Part shown: positions 1-11,400 of the stretch, in pieces
Layout: each line of letters starts with the position of its first letter
Position numbering within the stretch: the first letter of the stretch is position 1
Origin: Nephrocerus scutellatus
Lineage: Eukaryota > Arthropoda > Insecta > Diptera > Pipunculidae
Direction: 5' to 3'
Assembly: GCA_947095585.1 (NCBI GenBank)
Contig: OX352761.1
Coordinates: forward strand, 110,595,890-110,659,889
Length of the DNA: 64,000 bases
The notes under the pieces: generated by a model
Database searches by the model: none
The model's input: the letters and a program-made list of their open reading frames with translations, nothing else
What the model was told of the DNA's origin: nothing
Program-made: the position numbers and the translations under genes

Positions 1-925
1 GGTTTTCGAAGGCAACGTTCCACAGGTGATCAGATGTCATATCTCCCTAAAAACTTAAACCAGTCTATTCACAAATTTTGTGAAAGTAAAGTTGTTGCAC
101 TTGATATTTCCAAAGCATTTGACAGAGTCTGGCATCAAGATCTTTTGTCGAGTATGAATGCCTATGGAATTGATAAGACCCTGGTTGTTTGGACTAGTAA
201 CTACCTTTCTGACCGTTCAATTCAGGTCGTATTGGACGGTTTCATCGCATAAGCGCCGGTGTTCCGCAGGGCTCTGTTTTGTCTCCGACACTCTTTTTCA
301 TTTTCATTAATGAGCTCCTATCCGCTACTTCTAATCCAATTCATTCTTTCGATGACGACAGCACTCGTAGCTTTTCATACGAGTTTGCGCTCTCTCCACG
401 CATTTTTCATCACAAGTGGAATCTGAACAACAGCGTATGTTAAGTGCATAAATTCTGACCTTGACAACATAGCAAGTTGGGGACTACATAATAGAGTTAA
501 ATTTAACGCTTCCAAGCTCAAATGCTGTCTTCGGTGCTCTAAGCGTAATTTAAACCCCAAAACCTTTATACATTACTGGATCCTGCATCAAGGAAACTGA
601 AAACTCGCAATACTCGGAATGTGCGTCAACAACAAGCTTCGTTGGAATGACCATATATTCGCACTTAGCTAAGAATGCTGCGAATTGTTTTGGGTTTCTA
701 AAACGGTGCAAGATATACTTCACTCCCTCAGACCTGGACACTATTTACAAGGCATATATATGCACTAAACTTGAATACAACTGTATTGTCTACTCGACAG
801 AATTCAGAACCGCGCGATAAAACTTATTGGTGACGTAAATATCGCGAAAACAATTGAATCGTATTGTAGGAATGTTTCCTGCTTGTCACTGTTTTATCGC
901 TTTTTCCAAAAGCGGTGTAATTTCG
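1..925 (+). pseudogene. CR1-like LINE reverse transcriptase fragment (family A, copy 1)
   Basis: Degenerate reverse transcriptase of a non-LTR retrotransposon, cut by the left window edge. In shifting frames one reads a GFRRQRSTGDQ-like start, the palm motif ALDISKAFDRVWH (about 98-135), AGVPQGSVLSPTLF (about 255-295) and a catalytic box decayed to DDDS (about 352-362). Further on come a thumb region and the C-terminal signature RNVSCLSLFYRFF (about 865-905). Frameshifts and stops exclude function. The motif order and the C-terminal signature are those of Jockey-superfamily LINEs, probably the CR1 clade; the clade is inferred. The same family recurs at 4560-5650, 11347-11400, 36955-38066 (minus) and in two pieces near 52 kb (minus). 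Confidence 0.85.
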
Positions 926-1130
926 CAACCGATTTGTATAAATTTCGGTATGGTCTTTTGGTGGTCCTCTGGGGGGGTCTTTTGGGGGGTTTTAAAGCGT
1001 CTGTTGAGGGTATTTTGGGGGTTTTTAGTAGTCGTTTTAGGGTTTTTAGGGGGTCTTTTTGGGGATATTTTGTGGGTCTTTTGTGGGTCTTTTGAAGGTC
1101 TTTTTGGAAGTTTTTTGAGAATATATATAT
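926..1130 (+). repeat. G/T-rich low-complexity tract
   Basis: About 200 bases in which the plus strand is almost only G and T, made of imperfect units such as GGGTCTTTTGG with runs of four to seven G. Open frames through it (both strands) are low-complexity translations, not genes. The G-runs could form G-quadruplexes. It resembles the G/T-rich part of the tandem repeat at 26.9-27.9 kb and adjoins a dispersed repeat shared with 13.8 kb. Confidence 0.75.
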
Positions 1131-1185
1131 AATGAAGGTTTTTTGTGGGTCGAACAAATACGAATTGGCTATTTTTTTTTTTCAC

Positions 1186-1335
1186 ATTTTCGTAATAGTC
1201 CGAGTAAGGTTTTTACGAAAAAAAAATAGGAAGAGTTTCCCGGAAAATTGGAAAATTCGGAAAAAACTGAAAGAACTCTCTTCCATGGAATTTTTGTATG
1301 AACTCTCGACCATAACGGACCAATCGAACGATGGA
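1186..1335 (+). repeat. Dispersed repeat, copy 1
   Basis: About 150 bases clearly similar to 13800-13950: both carry AAGAGTTTCCCGGAAAATTGG-like and TTTTTGTATGAACT stretches in the same order. The 13.8-kb copy continues into ATAAGTGTCGA..TCGCTGAGGTG, the phrase that repeats at 26.9-27.9 kb. No protein homology seen. Probably part of a non-autonomous DNA element; class unknown. Confidence 0.6.
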
Positions 1336-3235
1336 TCTGCGTAATTCTTTTAGTTTGGTTATAAGTTATTTCATTTTACAAAAATAGTGTTGTGAAACAA
1401 ATTTTGTTGCATTTCTTGATTATAGGCTATAGAAATTGTAAAATGTTAATATCAGCTACCACATGGTAAGAGGAAAGCGGGGGTTCATGTGTGCGGATAG
1501 TGAAGCGCCCAGGAACAGCTAGTTTATCATAACAAAGCTAACAATTCAATTTTATTGGCTTAATTTTTGTCCAGCGGTCCTTCTCTATTCAAAGCAAAGA
1601 CTTGGCCAATAGATGAACCAGATGAGCAACATTGAATACAGCTGAACAGCAATTTGCGAAGATATTTCGAGTGGTAAGCAAAGCATAAAACTATAGTGTA
1701 CCTATTGTACATACATAGATATTTAAAATACATGTAGATACATATTTATTGCTTAAATAAAACATCTCTTACTTCGTCGCTGTTACATATTTGCGGTGGG
1801 TTGTTTATTTAGTTTTGTGCTCCCGGGTGGCGGTTTTGGTTTGCCAATGTTCCAGCAGCAGCATCAATACAAAGCACCACCACCTCAGGTGGTGCTGTGG
1901 AACCAGTTTATTTCTTTCTTCCATTTTTCTCCGTCATCTATATTAGCTGGTGGGAGGGCGGCGTAAAGTTTTATTATTTTCATGTGGTCGAGTATGTTTG
2001 TCAGTTGTCGCGCGAATGCCCGCAAAAAAAAAACGTAATGATTGTTGTAAAGTTGATCGCCCTCTGTGTGTAGTAACAGCCGCGCCGTCGTGCCGCCGCC
2101 GCCTTGATGGTATCAGTTTATGGAAATTCTCTTCTATATAATGGCTTAATAGCGCACACCAACAACCTCACCATAGTCGGGCTCGGCGTCAACGTAAAGT
2201 TGTATTTACTGTCACGTTACAGTGATAGTAAAAATTGAATTAATAATCAATTTTTATTGTGTTTGCGTGTGTGTTTGTATCTGTGTGTGGTGTCTGCTGA
2301 TGATTCAATAAAACATTAAGAAGTTGTCGATTGTGCCGAACATTTGACGCAACAATGCTGAGCATTATATTGTCCTAGCATTGAAGACGACGATTCTTGT
2401 TGCGTCTTTGAAGACAAAGAAGTGTATTGTTTTCAGCTGTTGTTGCTACTTCTTTACTGCACCAAAAACAAGGTACGAGTAAATCTTTAAGTAGGAAATA
2501 ATAACAGTTTCCATCGTGTGCAAAAAGTTACTTTTTGTAATGTATTTTTTATTGCCATCGGAAGTGCGAAATCTGGGGTGAACGTGTGAATGAAGTCCAT
2601 ACGTTAACAAGTGATCGATTGGGATGATCACTACTCGTCACTCGTTAACGTAAGCGACCATGGAAAATCAACATTATTCAGTCACATATGTGGTAATTCG
2701 ATCCCATGTTTCGATGTTTTGTCTTCATAAGCTAAGAAAACTTTTTGCACGTAACTTTAACAAAACTTTTATAAAAATTGACAAACCTAATTTTAGCGAG
2801 GATTTAAAAGAATTTAAAGACAACAATGTATATTTGAGTAACTCCAACACCTTGAGCATTACCTGGCTCTACAAACGAGATTTGGTTTGAACATACCGCA
2901 AAAAACCGTAGCGCCGATATAATCCATTTAGGCATCTTAAACAATTCGAGAAAAACCACTCCAGAACACTAAGCCTGTCCGTTCATTGTACTCGTTCTCA
3001 GTTAATTATCTTCGTTACCTTAAGATAGCCGAAGTACTAGATCTAGTTTCAACAATCGAAGTTCTTCGTTCGTTATTATATCTCTTCCCAAAACCTTCAT
3101 AAGCCCTGGCGCAAGTCATTTATATATACGAACATATGACTTCCAGTCGGGTTATGCCTTGTAAGTAAACCGACCATGCTCAGAAAGTTCCTTCTGAATA
3201 TTCATAACATGAACTTGGCGATATTATGTTCGGCC
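1336..3235. other. Stretch without recognised gene
   Basis: AT-rich sequence with a more GC-rich island at about 1790-2200. The island contains a perfect hairpin at 1878-1894 (8-bp arms around one base) and CAGCAG/GCCGCC clusters, so it could be a regulatory or untranslated first-exon region; no splice structure is convincing. An open frame of 76 codons at 2660-2890 (+) begins with ATG in fair context and is lysine/asparagine-rich. It matches nothing I know and is AT-rich like its surroundings, so I do not call it a gene. Confidence 0.5.
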
Positions 3236-3537
3236 TATCCATAAAGGTGGGCGCCGTGGCTCAGTGGATAGGAGCATGGACTGCTGAGCAGGGGGTTCAT
3301 GGTTCGAACACCAAAGTATTTTTCACGGTGTCCCACCTCTCGCGAAAGTTTGACAAACGTCCGAGAGTAATAACTTGTCACTGAAAGCTTCTCAATTCGC
3401 CGTTCGGATCCGGCATTAAATTGTAGGTCCCTCCATTTGTGTGCAAAAATATGCATGCTCAACACAAATGGTTGCGAGAAGTCAGGCCTTGGACCGCATG
3501 GTCTGTCGCGCCGATATTATTATTATTATCCATAAAG
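3236..3537 (+). mobile_element. tRNA-derived SINE, copy 1, with target-site duplication
   Basis: A complete-looking SINE (body 3247-3526). The head has an RNA polymerase III A box (GTGGCTCAGTGG, about 3256-3267) and a B box (GGTTCGAAC, about 3301-3309), spaced as in a tRNA gene. A roughly 190-bp unrelated body follows, then a short hairpin (GACC..GGTC), GCGCCGATATT and an (ATT)n tail. It is flanked by a perfect 11-bp direct repeat TATCCATAAAG at 3236-3246 and 3527-3537, the target-site duplication expected from LINE-driven insertion. Other copies: 4133-4416 (minus), 57399-57513 (3' part) and a 21-base head at 22808-22828 (minus). Confidence 0.88.
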
Positions 3538-3635
3538 TGCTTGATAGTTCTACATGTATTTATGGAGTTCCAACAGTGTTCCAGTTCGGTTTCCATAAAT
3601 CTTTAAATACCAATAGTTAAGTTTGCCTAACTCAA

Positions 3636-3742
3636 GCCTAACAATGGTTTCGGACCAATAGCAAAATCGGAAGAACCACTTCTTTTGAGTACATCAACAG
3701 ATTCATTTCCGTTTATTCCTATATGGTCCGGAACCCATTTAA
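3636..3742 (-). pseudogene. LINE RNase H fragment
   Basis: On the minus strand one reads KWVPDHIGINGNESVDVL, matching the conserved RNase H block WVPGHxGIxGNExAD of LOA/I-type LINEs, and continuing about 17 more residues. The rest of the element is not recognisable on either side. Remnant only. Confidence 0.7.
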
Positions 3743-4125
3743 GTGACGGAATTCCATCTTTAAATAGATGAACTTGAACTTTTTATCTACTTTTGAACAT
3801 AAGAAAGGGTACAGTACTATCCACAGGCATCAGGAGCGTAGGAATTTCTACCAGAACCTTATAGAATATGTTTCCATGCACACTCTTATGCCCATAATGC
3901 CAGACCTTATTCTTTCAAATTCGATTCACAGCTTCCATCTGAACAACTAGATCCAGAGATTGCAGACTCCGCAGCGTACTGAGAGTATCTGCCGTCTGCC
4001 GAGGTTTAGAATTTGGAATTTGTTTAGTGTCCTCGTAACCCTTTTCAGACAAGGTCTTGGCAACCTATCAACCGTCGCATAGAAGAAAATTAGTTTAATT
4101 ATCATTAAGTATAACTAGTGTACCA
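3743..4125. other. Unassigned stretch between LINE and SINE remnants
   Basis: No gene seen. It may be a decayed upstream part of the minus-strand RNase H LINE at 3636-3742, but no motif was secure. A 60-codon open frame at 3768-3950 (+) has no recognisable features. Confidence 0.4.
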
Positions 4126-4132
4126 TTTTCGG

Positions 4133-4416
4133 TCGTTATATAATAATTATATTTCGGCGCGACAGACCATTGCGGTCCAAAGCCTAGCCACATCTGTTGA
4201 GCATGTATATTTTTCCACACAAAAAGAGGGGACGTACAATTTAAAGCCGGGTCCGAACGGCGAATTGAGATGCTTTCCGTGACAAGTTACTACTCTCGGA
4301 CGTTTGTCAGACTTTCGCGAGATGTGGGACACTGTGAAAAATACTTTTTTGGTGTTACTGGGAGTCTAACTACGAACCTCCTGCTCAGAAGCCATCCATT
4401 GAGCCCCGGCACTCAC
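4133..4416 (-). mobile_element. tRNA-derived SINE, copy 2
   Basis: Reverse-strand full-length copy of the SINE at 3247. It keeps the tRNA-like head (GGGGCTCAATGG A box; B-box region GGTTCGTAGTTA is mutated), the body, the GACC..GGTC hairpin and a GCGCCGAAATATAATTATTA tail. Divergence from copy 1 is visible throughout, so it is older. A possible short target duplication TTTTCGG sits at 4126-4132 and 4417-4423. Confidence 0.82.
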
Positions 4417-4559
4417 TTTTCGGACATTGAATAAAGGTAAACTGGGCTTTTGCTCGGATTTACCGATAGTCCACTTCTGATACACCAGTTATCCAAGCGA
4501 TTCATAAAGGCTGTCTTAAGGGCTTTATTGGATGAGAAAACCGAAAAAAGTTTAAACGA

Positions 4560-5650
4560 GCAAGAAATGATTGCAATGCCCATCTTCGGCGAGTCAAATT
4601 TGCCTACGACCGAAAATTAAGGCAAAAAGTACTACAATGCTTATGGTGTCGATGATAAGGTGCTTCATTGGATTAAAAGCTATCTTTTAGACCGCTCAAT
4701 CCAAGTTGTTTTGGACGGCTCTGTTCTGTCCCCGACACTCTTTCTCATTTTTATTAATGGTCTCTTATCTGTGACTTCTAATCCAATTCACTCTTTCGCT
4801 GACGACAGCACTCTCAGCTTATCATATAAGTTTGAGGAACGTCCATCCAACTCTGATGTGGTACTCAAACAACTTCGTATGCTAAGCACGCTAAATTCTG
4901 ACCTTGACAGCATAATATAATGGGGAGAAATCAATCGAGTAGAATTTAACGCTTCCAAAACCCAATGCTGTCTCCTGTCGTCTAAGCGAATCCTAAGCCC
5001 CATGCCATTATCCATGAATGGCACTTGCATCGAGGAAACTGAAAATCTCGCAATTCTCGGTATGTGCGTTAACGACAAACTTCGTTGGAATGACCACGAA
5101 ATGTTTAGGTTTTCTAGCCCGGTGCAAGGCTTTTATTCGCCCACAACTTGAGTACAATTGCCATATCTGGTCTGGTGCGCCTAAGACAACTTTGCATCAG
5201 CTAGATAGAATACAAGACCACGCGATAAAACTTATCGGTGACGAAAATATAGCGAAATCAATAAATTCGCTTGAACACCGCAGGAACGTTTCTTGCTTGT
5301 CACTGTTTTATCGCTTCTTCTACCAGCGGTGCTCAAGAGAAATAGCCAGCTGCATGCCATCTCTCCTTGAATTCAACCGCAATACTCGTGGCGCTCTAAA
5401 TGCTCATCATTTTACCCTCAAGCCCATCTTCGGACGTAAAGTTAAATTCAGGGATTCGTTCTTCAGCCGTACAACACGTATGCGGAATGCTCTGTCTTCC
5501 CACATCACTATGATCCACAGGCATTCAAAACACAAGCTCATAGACATCTCCTCTTTTCTCCTCCTCTTCCTTAACGCCCACGCTGTGCCAAGCATATATC
5601 AACACATAAGCGGTGAGAAAGGACTCGCACTTAAGGTCATCCTCTAGCGA
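4560..5650 (+). pseudogene. CR1-like LINE reverse transcriptase fragment (family A, copy 2)
   Basis: The left end shares the linker AGAAATGATTGC..CGGCGAGTCAAATT with the copy near 38 kb. It then jumps by an internal deletion to the RT palm. Readable pieces are LDRSIQVVLDGS, VLSPTLFLIFINGLL and the intact catalytic box SFADDSTLSLSY (about 4795-4830). A 209-codon open frame (5018-5647) holds the C-terminal region: RPQLEYNCHIWSGAPK, LDRIQDHAIKLIGDENIAKS, HRRNVSCLSLFYRFF and FSRTTRMRNALSS. The palm and C-terminal parts are out of frame and an intervening part is deleted, so it is dead. A family B fragment follows after about 30 bases. Confidence 0.87.
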
Positions 5651-5679
5651 CTTCGACTGTAACTTTATCGTCAATTTTC

Positions 5680-6445
5680 TTCTCTGTCTGAAATAGACGG
5701 CGGAAAAGCATGTAGTGAAGCCATCTGATCCAGATCGAGTGGGAGCACAAAGTCTGGAGCTGCATATAAATGATGGCAAAACAAAGTACATGGTGGCCAC
5801 ATTTGCGAGTAGAAGATCCAACATTGGTCCCTCAATTAAAATAGTGGAGGGCAATTTGAAGTAGTGCAATCCTTAAACTATCTCGGGTCAACTGTAGTAG
5901 CCGATAACAGCATGGAATCAGAAATACGCGCACGGTTGCTTAAAGCCAAGGCCTACTTTAGAATGTCTAGACTCTTTAAATCCAGGAATCTAACCATAAC
6001 ATCCAAGCTTCTGGTGTATAAGACAATAGTCATACCAGTACTCACACATGGATGTGTGGCTGCTTAGCAAAAAGCATTCTTACGTGTTAGCCGCGTTCGA
6101 TAGAAAATTGTTGGCCCCTTATGTAAGGAAGGACGATTCCAGAGACTCTATAATTATGAGATCTACGAGCGTTATCGCGATGTGTTGCATCGTGAAGAGA
6201 ATTAAGCTCGATAGACTCCGCTGGAAAGACTGAGGACTGACTCGCATGAGTGAAGAGGATTCTGCTCTTGCGGTGGTATTTTTGAGGCACACCAGCGAGG
6301 CCGGCCAAGCCTACGCTGTAAGGATCCCACGCCCAGAATTAAGGAATGCCAAACTGGATGACATAGGCTTGAAATCGGGACCGGTGGAAAGACTTTTTGC
6401 GGGAAGCCATGACGGGACCCCGGTTGTGGAGCCAAATATTATGAT
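5680..6445 (+). pseudogene. RTE-like LINE 3' fragment (family B, copy 1)
   Basis: C-terminal part of a non-LTR reverse transcriptase, broken by stops and frameshifts: LELHINDGKTKYMVATFASR, NYLGSTVVADNSMESEIRAR, NLTITSKLLVYKTIVIPVLT, then a decayed GxxRWKDxxxxD tail. It ends with a small GC hairpin (ACCCCGGTT), GGAGCCAAATATT and a (GAT)n tail, the family B 3' end. The other B copies are 22525-23395, 30930-32740 and a tail at 38066-38105. The clade assignment (RTE-like) rests on motif style and the microsatellite tail. Confidence 0.8.
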
Positions 6446-7599
6446 GATGAAACAAGTGTCTGGCGTTGCTACCCCACAATATCTAAGTGAAAAATTCAAA
6501 TTTAAAGGAAGATTGGCATTACGACGAAATACTTCTCTAGCAAGTATACAAGCTTGAAATGGGTTGAAATGTTATTGTGTTGTCATTGAAAGTCATTTGG
6601 GAATAGTTTTGTCTTTTCAACTTTGTAGTTCAGGAATGTGCCAATGTACGTATGTACTACATCCGAACAAAACGACCAAAAAACATAAAATCTATGATAA
6701 TAAACTTGTCAAATGTTTTAAAGTTGTAACACAGAAATAATATTCCAATCTGATCAACAACAACTACGAGTAAAATACAATTTAAATTCGCATTTATATC
6801 AAAAATACTCCACACAAAAGGGGTATTGAACTTAGCCAAAAAGGGTAAACAGGAGATTGCCAAATTCTTCTTATCTTTGCCATTTTGCGTTGGCGTCTTT
6901 ACTATGAGACTTACGATGAACTTGAAGCATTTGGGTATACGAGTATCTACTCGGAAAACATACGTACGACAGTCATACGATAGACGCGCAATATCCCATT
7001 AATTAGCAACATTGTATGGTTGCCGCTAGATAAAAGTGGCTTAAGGCTGCCGCGTCAGAGTCCGACATACACTATACACAGAACAAAAGAGAGGTGTGCC
7101 CCGTGCCATTTTCGCTTAATCTTTGTCTTTCGCATCCACCCATTTCTTCTTTCTTTGTGTCTGCCCGAGCCTGTGTTACATTCCGTGTGTTAGTGCATTG
7201 GTGTATTAATTCGTCTTGAAGATTGAAATCGACGTTAGCCATTAATTTGAATAATTCTATCGTGGACAAGCTTTGGAGTCGGGTTTGATGGTAATTTATT
7301 TAGAAATGTTTACTGTTTGGCCGTAGAACATTATTTCTATTGCATTACAATGTATACAGTTGAACAGTTGCTTTTGCCTAATGACTCTTTGTCTTTACGA
7401 TTTTTTATACATACTCTCATGTATGTATATCCATATCCAAAAACTGACAACATTTTTGAAACGAGAGACTGCATGATCCTTATGGGGATCTGCATTGCGA
7501 TTGATCGGGAAACTACTGACTGCTCAAAACTTGGTTTGAGCTAGTAGCGCAAGAATTAAGTTCGTGATGTAGTGCTTGCGAACGGTCTAGCGTTGCTAG
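6446..7599. other. Stretch without recognised gene
   Basis: AT-rich. A minus-strand open frame of 65 codons (7072-7269) starts with ATG and is less AT-rich than its surroundings, so it could be a first coding exon, but no donor site or homology supports it. A 75-codon plus-strand frame (7317-7544) shows no features. I see no repeats or RNA genes. Confidence 0.4.
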
Positions 7600-10240
7600 T
7601 CTAGGTAACGTGGTTAGCACCTTGCGGTACCGAAAAATGTCCCCTACTGAAACTGACACAACGCCTCGGATAAGTAATGATCGAATAATGATGACTTTTG
7701 GCTATTGTACCCGGACTAAGATTGGTTTCTGGAATGTGAGGACGCTTCTTGACTCAGGAAGTGAAGGATTTCAAAATGCTAGATTTCCTCAACTGGAACG
7801 TGAGTTTCTTCGATATTATTTGGACATACTGGGAGTGAGTAAAGTAAGATTGTTCGACGCGGGAGAGTACCAATCCCCAACGTGTAACACTGTGCTACTC
7901 AACTCCGGCAAACCCTACGGCAGTCCGTTATCGTTAATCTGGAGTGAGTCTGCTGCTAACACCAACAGCAAGCAAGGCCTAATTTCCTGGCACCCATATG
8001 GTGATAGGATCTTATCGGCCAGATTTCGGATTAGAGTACGGCGCGACACGATCACACAGTGTTACGCCCAACGAATCCCTCGACTGATGGTGAAAAGGAC
8101 AACTACTACAATCAGCTAAGCGCTGTATTCAACGCAACGCCGAACGGAGATATCGTCATCGTGATGGGGGACTGGAATGCCAAGGTAGGCAACGACAATG
8201 AAGGACTCAAACATGTGATTGGCAAGCACGGCCTCGGCAAACGAAATGACAATGGTGAAAGATTCGTTGATTTCGGCAACACCAACCACCTTGTCATAGG
8301 AGGCTATGTTGTTTGAGCATAAGACCTGCCACAAGGTCAGCTGGGTGTCAACTGACAGGCAATCATCATCCAACCAAATCGACCATGTGACGATCAGCCG
8401 AAATTTTAGGAGCTGTCTTTTAGACGTCCGACAAGGAGCCGACATGGGTATGGTACGGGATCATCACCTTATGGTAGCTACTGTCCAGTTACGTACTGCA
8501 TCAGTCCAAGCAATATCATGTCATCCGAATGCCTAGGTATAACATCGACCGGCTAAAGATCCCATCAGTACGCCAACAATTAAGGGATCATTCATCGTCA
8601 TCAAGGAGTTCAAGCAATCAGCAGCTCACTGCTGACAACCATCCAAGAACATTGGAAGGCTGTGAAAAATGTTTTCACATCTGGAGCGGAAAGTATTGTT
8701 GGTAGAAGCCAAGGCAAGGCTTACCGAAGATACCTGGAGGCTGGTTGAAGAACGTATGCTATTTAAAGTTCATATTGTAGATACCCCAGCAGCAGCGAGG
8801 ATCGAGCTAGAGTCCCTGTATCGAACAAGTCGGTAGGACTAGATGGAATACCCGCAGAGCTTCTGCGTGCCGTTCCAACGATATCAGCAGAGCTTTTACA
8901 TCCTCTTGTAGAGAGAGCTTGGGAGCCAGAAAGTTTCCCCGACGAGTGGAAGAAGGAATTGATTGTTCCCTAAAAAAAGTAGTCTTATAGAGTACGAAAA
9001 CTGGAGAGGCATTTGCGTTCTTCCTGCAGATGCAAAGGTAGTAGCCAAAGTAGTACTGGAGCGAATTAAGGAACATCTGGAAGATACACTCGATGCCGAA
9101 CAAGCTGGTTTCCGCACTGGATCGTCCTGTGTAAACCACATTAACACCCTGCGGATCATTATTGAACAGTGCGTTGAATTCCGGTCACCACTGCACCTGC
9201 TGTTCATCGATTTTGAGAAGACGTTTGTCAGTGTCAACAGTTTATCTGGCCTTGCGCAGGAGAGGTATACCCGATAAACTAATAGCTATTACTAAAGCAA
9301 CCTTTGATGGCTCTAAATGCCATGTGCTGCATAGAGGAAAGTTTTAAGAGGAATTCGAGATCCTAAGTGGGGTACAACGAGGTTGCAGTCTATCGCCGAT
9401 ACTTTTTTTTGTTGGTGATTAGCGGTGTACTTCGCGCAGCTTTATCTAGTGGAAACGGAGGAATTCGTTGGACTCTTACATCTCAACTCAAACATCTGGA
9501 CTACGCTGACAACGTTTGTTTACTCTCACGCAGGATTATGGAGCTGCACCAAATGACAACAAACGTGGAAAGGGAGGTAAATGTTGCGGGTTTGAAGATT
9601 GATACTGCCACAACAAAATTCATCAACATCGACACGGCAGTAACTCAAGTTTACATTGCTGGACAGCCGGTAGAGAGTGTAGAGAGTTTCCAATATCTTG
9701 GGAGTATTGTCTCGACCGAAGGTGGAACCGAACAGGACATTGTCAACCGAATCGTCAAAGCAAAATCAGTGTTTGGAATGATGTCCATCATATGGCGGAG
9801 AAATGCGATCAGCTTGAACACCAAGCTGCGACTGTTTCAGAGAGCAGAGCTTGGAAGGTGACCGCTATTATCACAAAAAGATTACAAACTTTCGTAAATA
9901 GGTGCCTACGGAACATCTTAAGGGTTTTCTGGCTTAACCGTATCTCTAACGAACATTTTTACCAGAGAACGGGTCAGGAAGCAATAGGCACAACCATCCA
10001 ACGACGGAAGTGGCAGTGGATTGGTTATACACTCTGAAAAGGCGACAGTACCATAGCAAACTACGCAATGCAATGGAATCCGTTATCTCAGGATGGTAGA
10101 AGAACGGGTCGTCAGTTGAGGAGGAGTCACGGCAATTGGGGAAGAGTTGGAGAGAGCTGAAGCTCATTGCCCGAAACTGCATGCGATGGCGAGTAGGCGT
10201 AGTAGAGGCCCTAGGACCCACAAGGATATATAGGACATAA
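7600..10240 (+). pseudogene. RTE-like LINE, nearly full-length but broken (family C)
   Basis: Endonuclease and reverse transcriptase domains survive in order across many frameshifts. Endonuclease: KIGFWNVRTLLDSGSEG (about 7720), TQCYAP/TNPSTDGEKDNYYNQ (about 8055-8115), VIVMGDWNAKVGNDN (about 8155-8200), QIDHVTISRNFRS (about 8375-8415) and VRDHHLMVATVQLR. RT: VGLDGIPAELLRAVP (about 8832), YENWRGICVLPADAK, AGFRTGSSCVNHINTLR, HLLFIDFEKTFVSVN, SGVQRGCSLSPILF, the catalytic box DYADNVCLLSRRIMEL (YADD changed to YADN, about 9500-9540) and FQYLGSIVSTEGGTEQDI. The C-terminal part has RCLRNILRVFW and RRKWQWIGYTL, ending at a TAA at 10240. The motif set resembles RTE-clade elements (Schistosoma SR2 style). 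No intact frame. Confidence 0.88.
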
Positions 10241-11346
10241 AGAAGTTTCACTTGAACCGTGCGTAAAGCTTACGCGAACTTGATTTTTTTTTGTCTCGCA
10301 CTCATTCGTAAGTAAGTAGCAAAGTAATCACGAAAATACATAATAGCTTATGTCAACATAAGCTACCTCATTTACTCAAACTGTATTTTTTTGAAAATAG
10401 TTTAAGTCAATGAAACTCCTTTTTTAATGTCCTTGATGAACATTTTCATTAATAAAAACTTTTTGTGAGTAAATAGGCTGTTTAATTGTTTATCCTATGA
10501 TCGATTTTGATGAATCTAGCCCCAATACACAGTACGTTAAAAACTTATTAAGGCTTTGCTGAAATATCACAAAAGTAGACATTAGTTTCTTTAACTTATT
10601 GGCACAGAAATATCAGGGGAAAGAATTTCCAAAGATCATTATCAAAATCTCTCCAAACTATCTTGACCAGATGTAGAATAAAAAAACGATCTTAACGTTC
10701 TTAAAGACAAAGTGGCGTATCTGGTAAAACTGCATCTCATTTTAACATCTACCATTTCCTATTTAAACCACCTTGACATTTTGGCACAGTGGAGGTTTTT
10801 ATAGTGAACATGACGATTTCAAAAATACCACAGCATGCAGCCATTGTCAGCACCGCAAATACTCAACTCTTCCAAAAGCGAGAAGAAATTCAATTGGTTC
10901 TGTAAGTGAAGAATGAAATCTCTGCGTATTTTATCAATACTCCACTAATACGTGTAGAAGCTGAAAAAGAGGAATTCAAATTTCATTGTGCGGTTTCATT
11001 GCCGATCGAGCGAGCAACTTCTGCACAACAACAACTGTGAAAGACAATCCCCAGTCGCGCTGGGGAATTGTTTAGTAAATAGTTTTGCGGATTGAATTGC
11101 CTGATTATGTACGTACGAGTATGTAAATTCTCAATTCGTACGTGTGCAATAAACCGCAAGTAGTAAAGTATTTCTATTATAAAAATAAAATAAATGCCTT
11201 GGGTTTTTTTTAACGTTTCTATGCTCTGACGTAATTTGATGACATTTTTGATTCAAAGTAGAGTTGATTATTAAATTTTGCACAGTGGGGTGTTATCTAC
11301 CTGAGCCTGACTAGCAATGCAAAAGTCTAATTGTTGTAAACATCGG
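10241..11346. other. Stretch without recognised gene
   Basis: AT-rich, no coding or repeat signal recognised. A perfect 7-bp-arm hairpin (TCCCCAG/CTGGGGA, loop TCGCG) lies at 11048-11066 beside ACAACAACAACTG; its role, if any, is unknown. Confidence 0.4.
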
Positions 11347-11400
11347 AGTTTAAACCCCCAACCTTAATCCATGAATGGATCTTGCATCAAAGAAACTGTG
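11347..11400 (+). pseudogene. Short family A LINE remnant
   Basis: Fifty-odd bases (TTTAAACCCC..ATGGATCTTGCATCAA..GAAACTG) match family A copy 1 at about 549-600. They lie in the region just before its YNCH/IWS block. Homology fades to the right. An overlapping 69-codon open frame (11375-11584) is probably accidental. Confidence 0.5.

Noticed and set aside
886..1185. Open frames of 87-99 codons on both strands over the G/T-rich tract
   Set aside because: Low-complexity translations (Lys/Pro/Thr or Gly/Phe/Leu/Trp repeats) of a biased tract, present on both strands.
3247..3320. Functional tRNA gene
   Set aside because: A and B boxes are present but there is no acceptor-stem pairing, the sequence runs into a SINE body, and copies exist elsewhere.
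11048..11066. Hairpin as a transcription terminator
   Set aside because: Rho-independent terminators are bacterial; this is a eukaryotic genome and no gene ends here.
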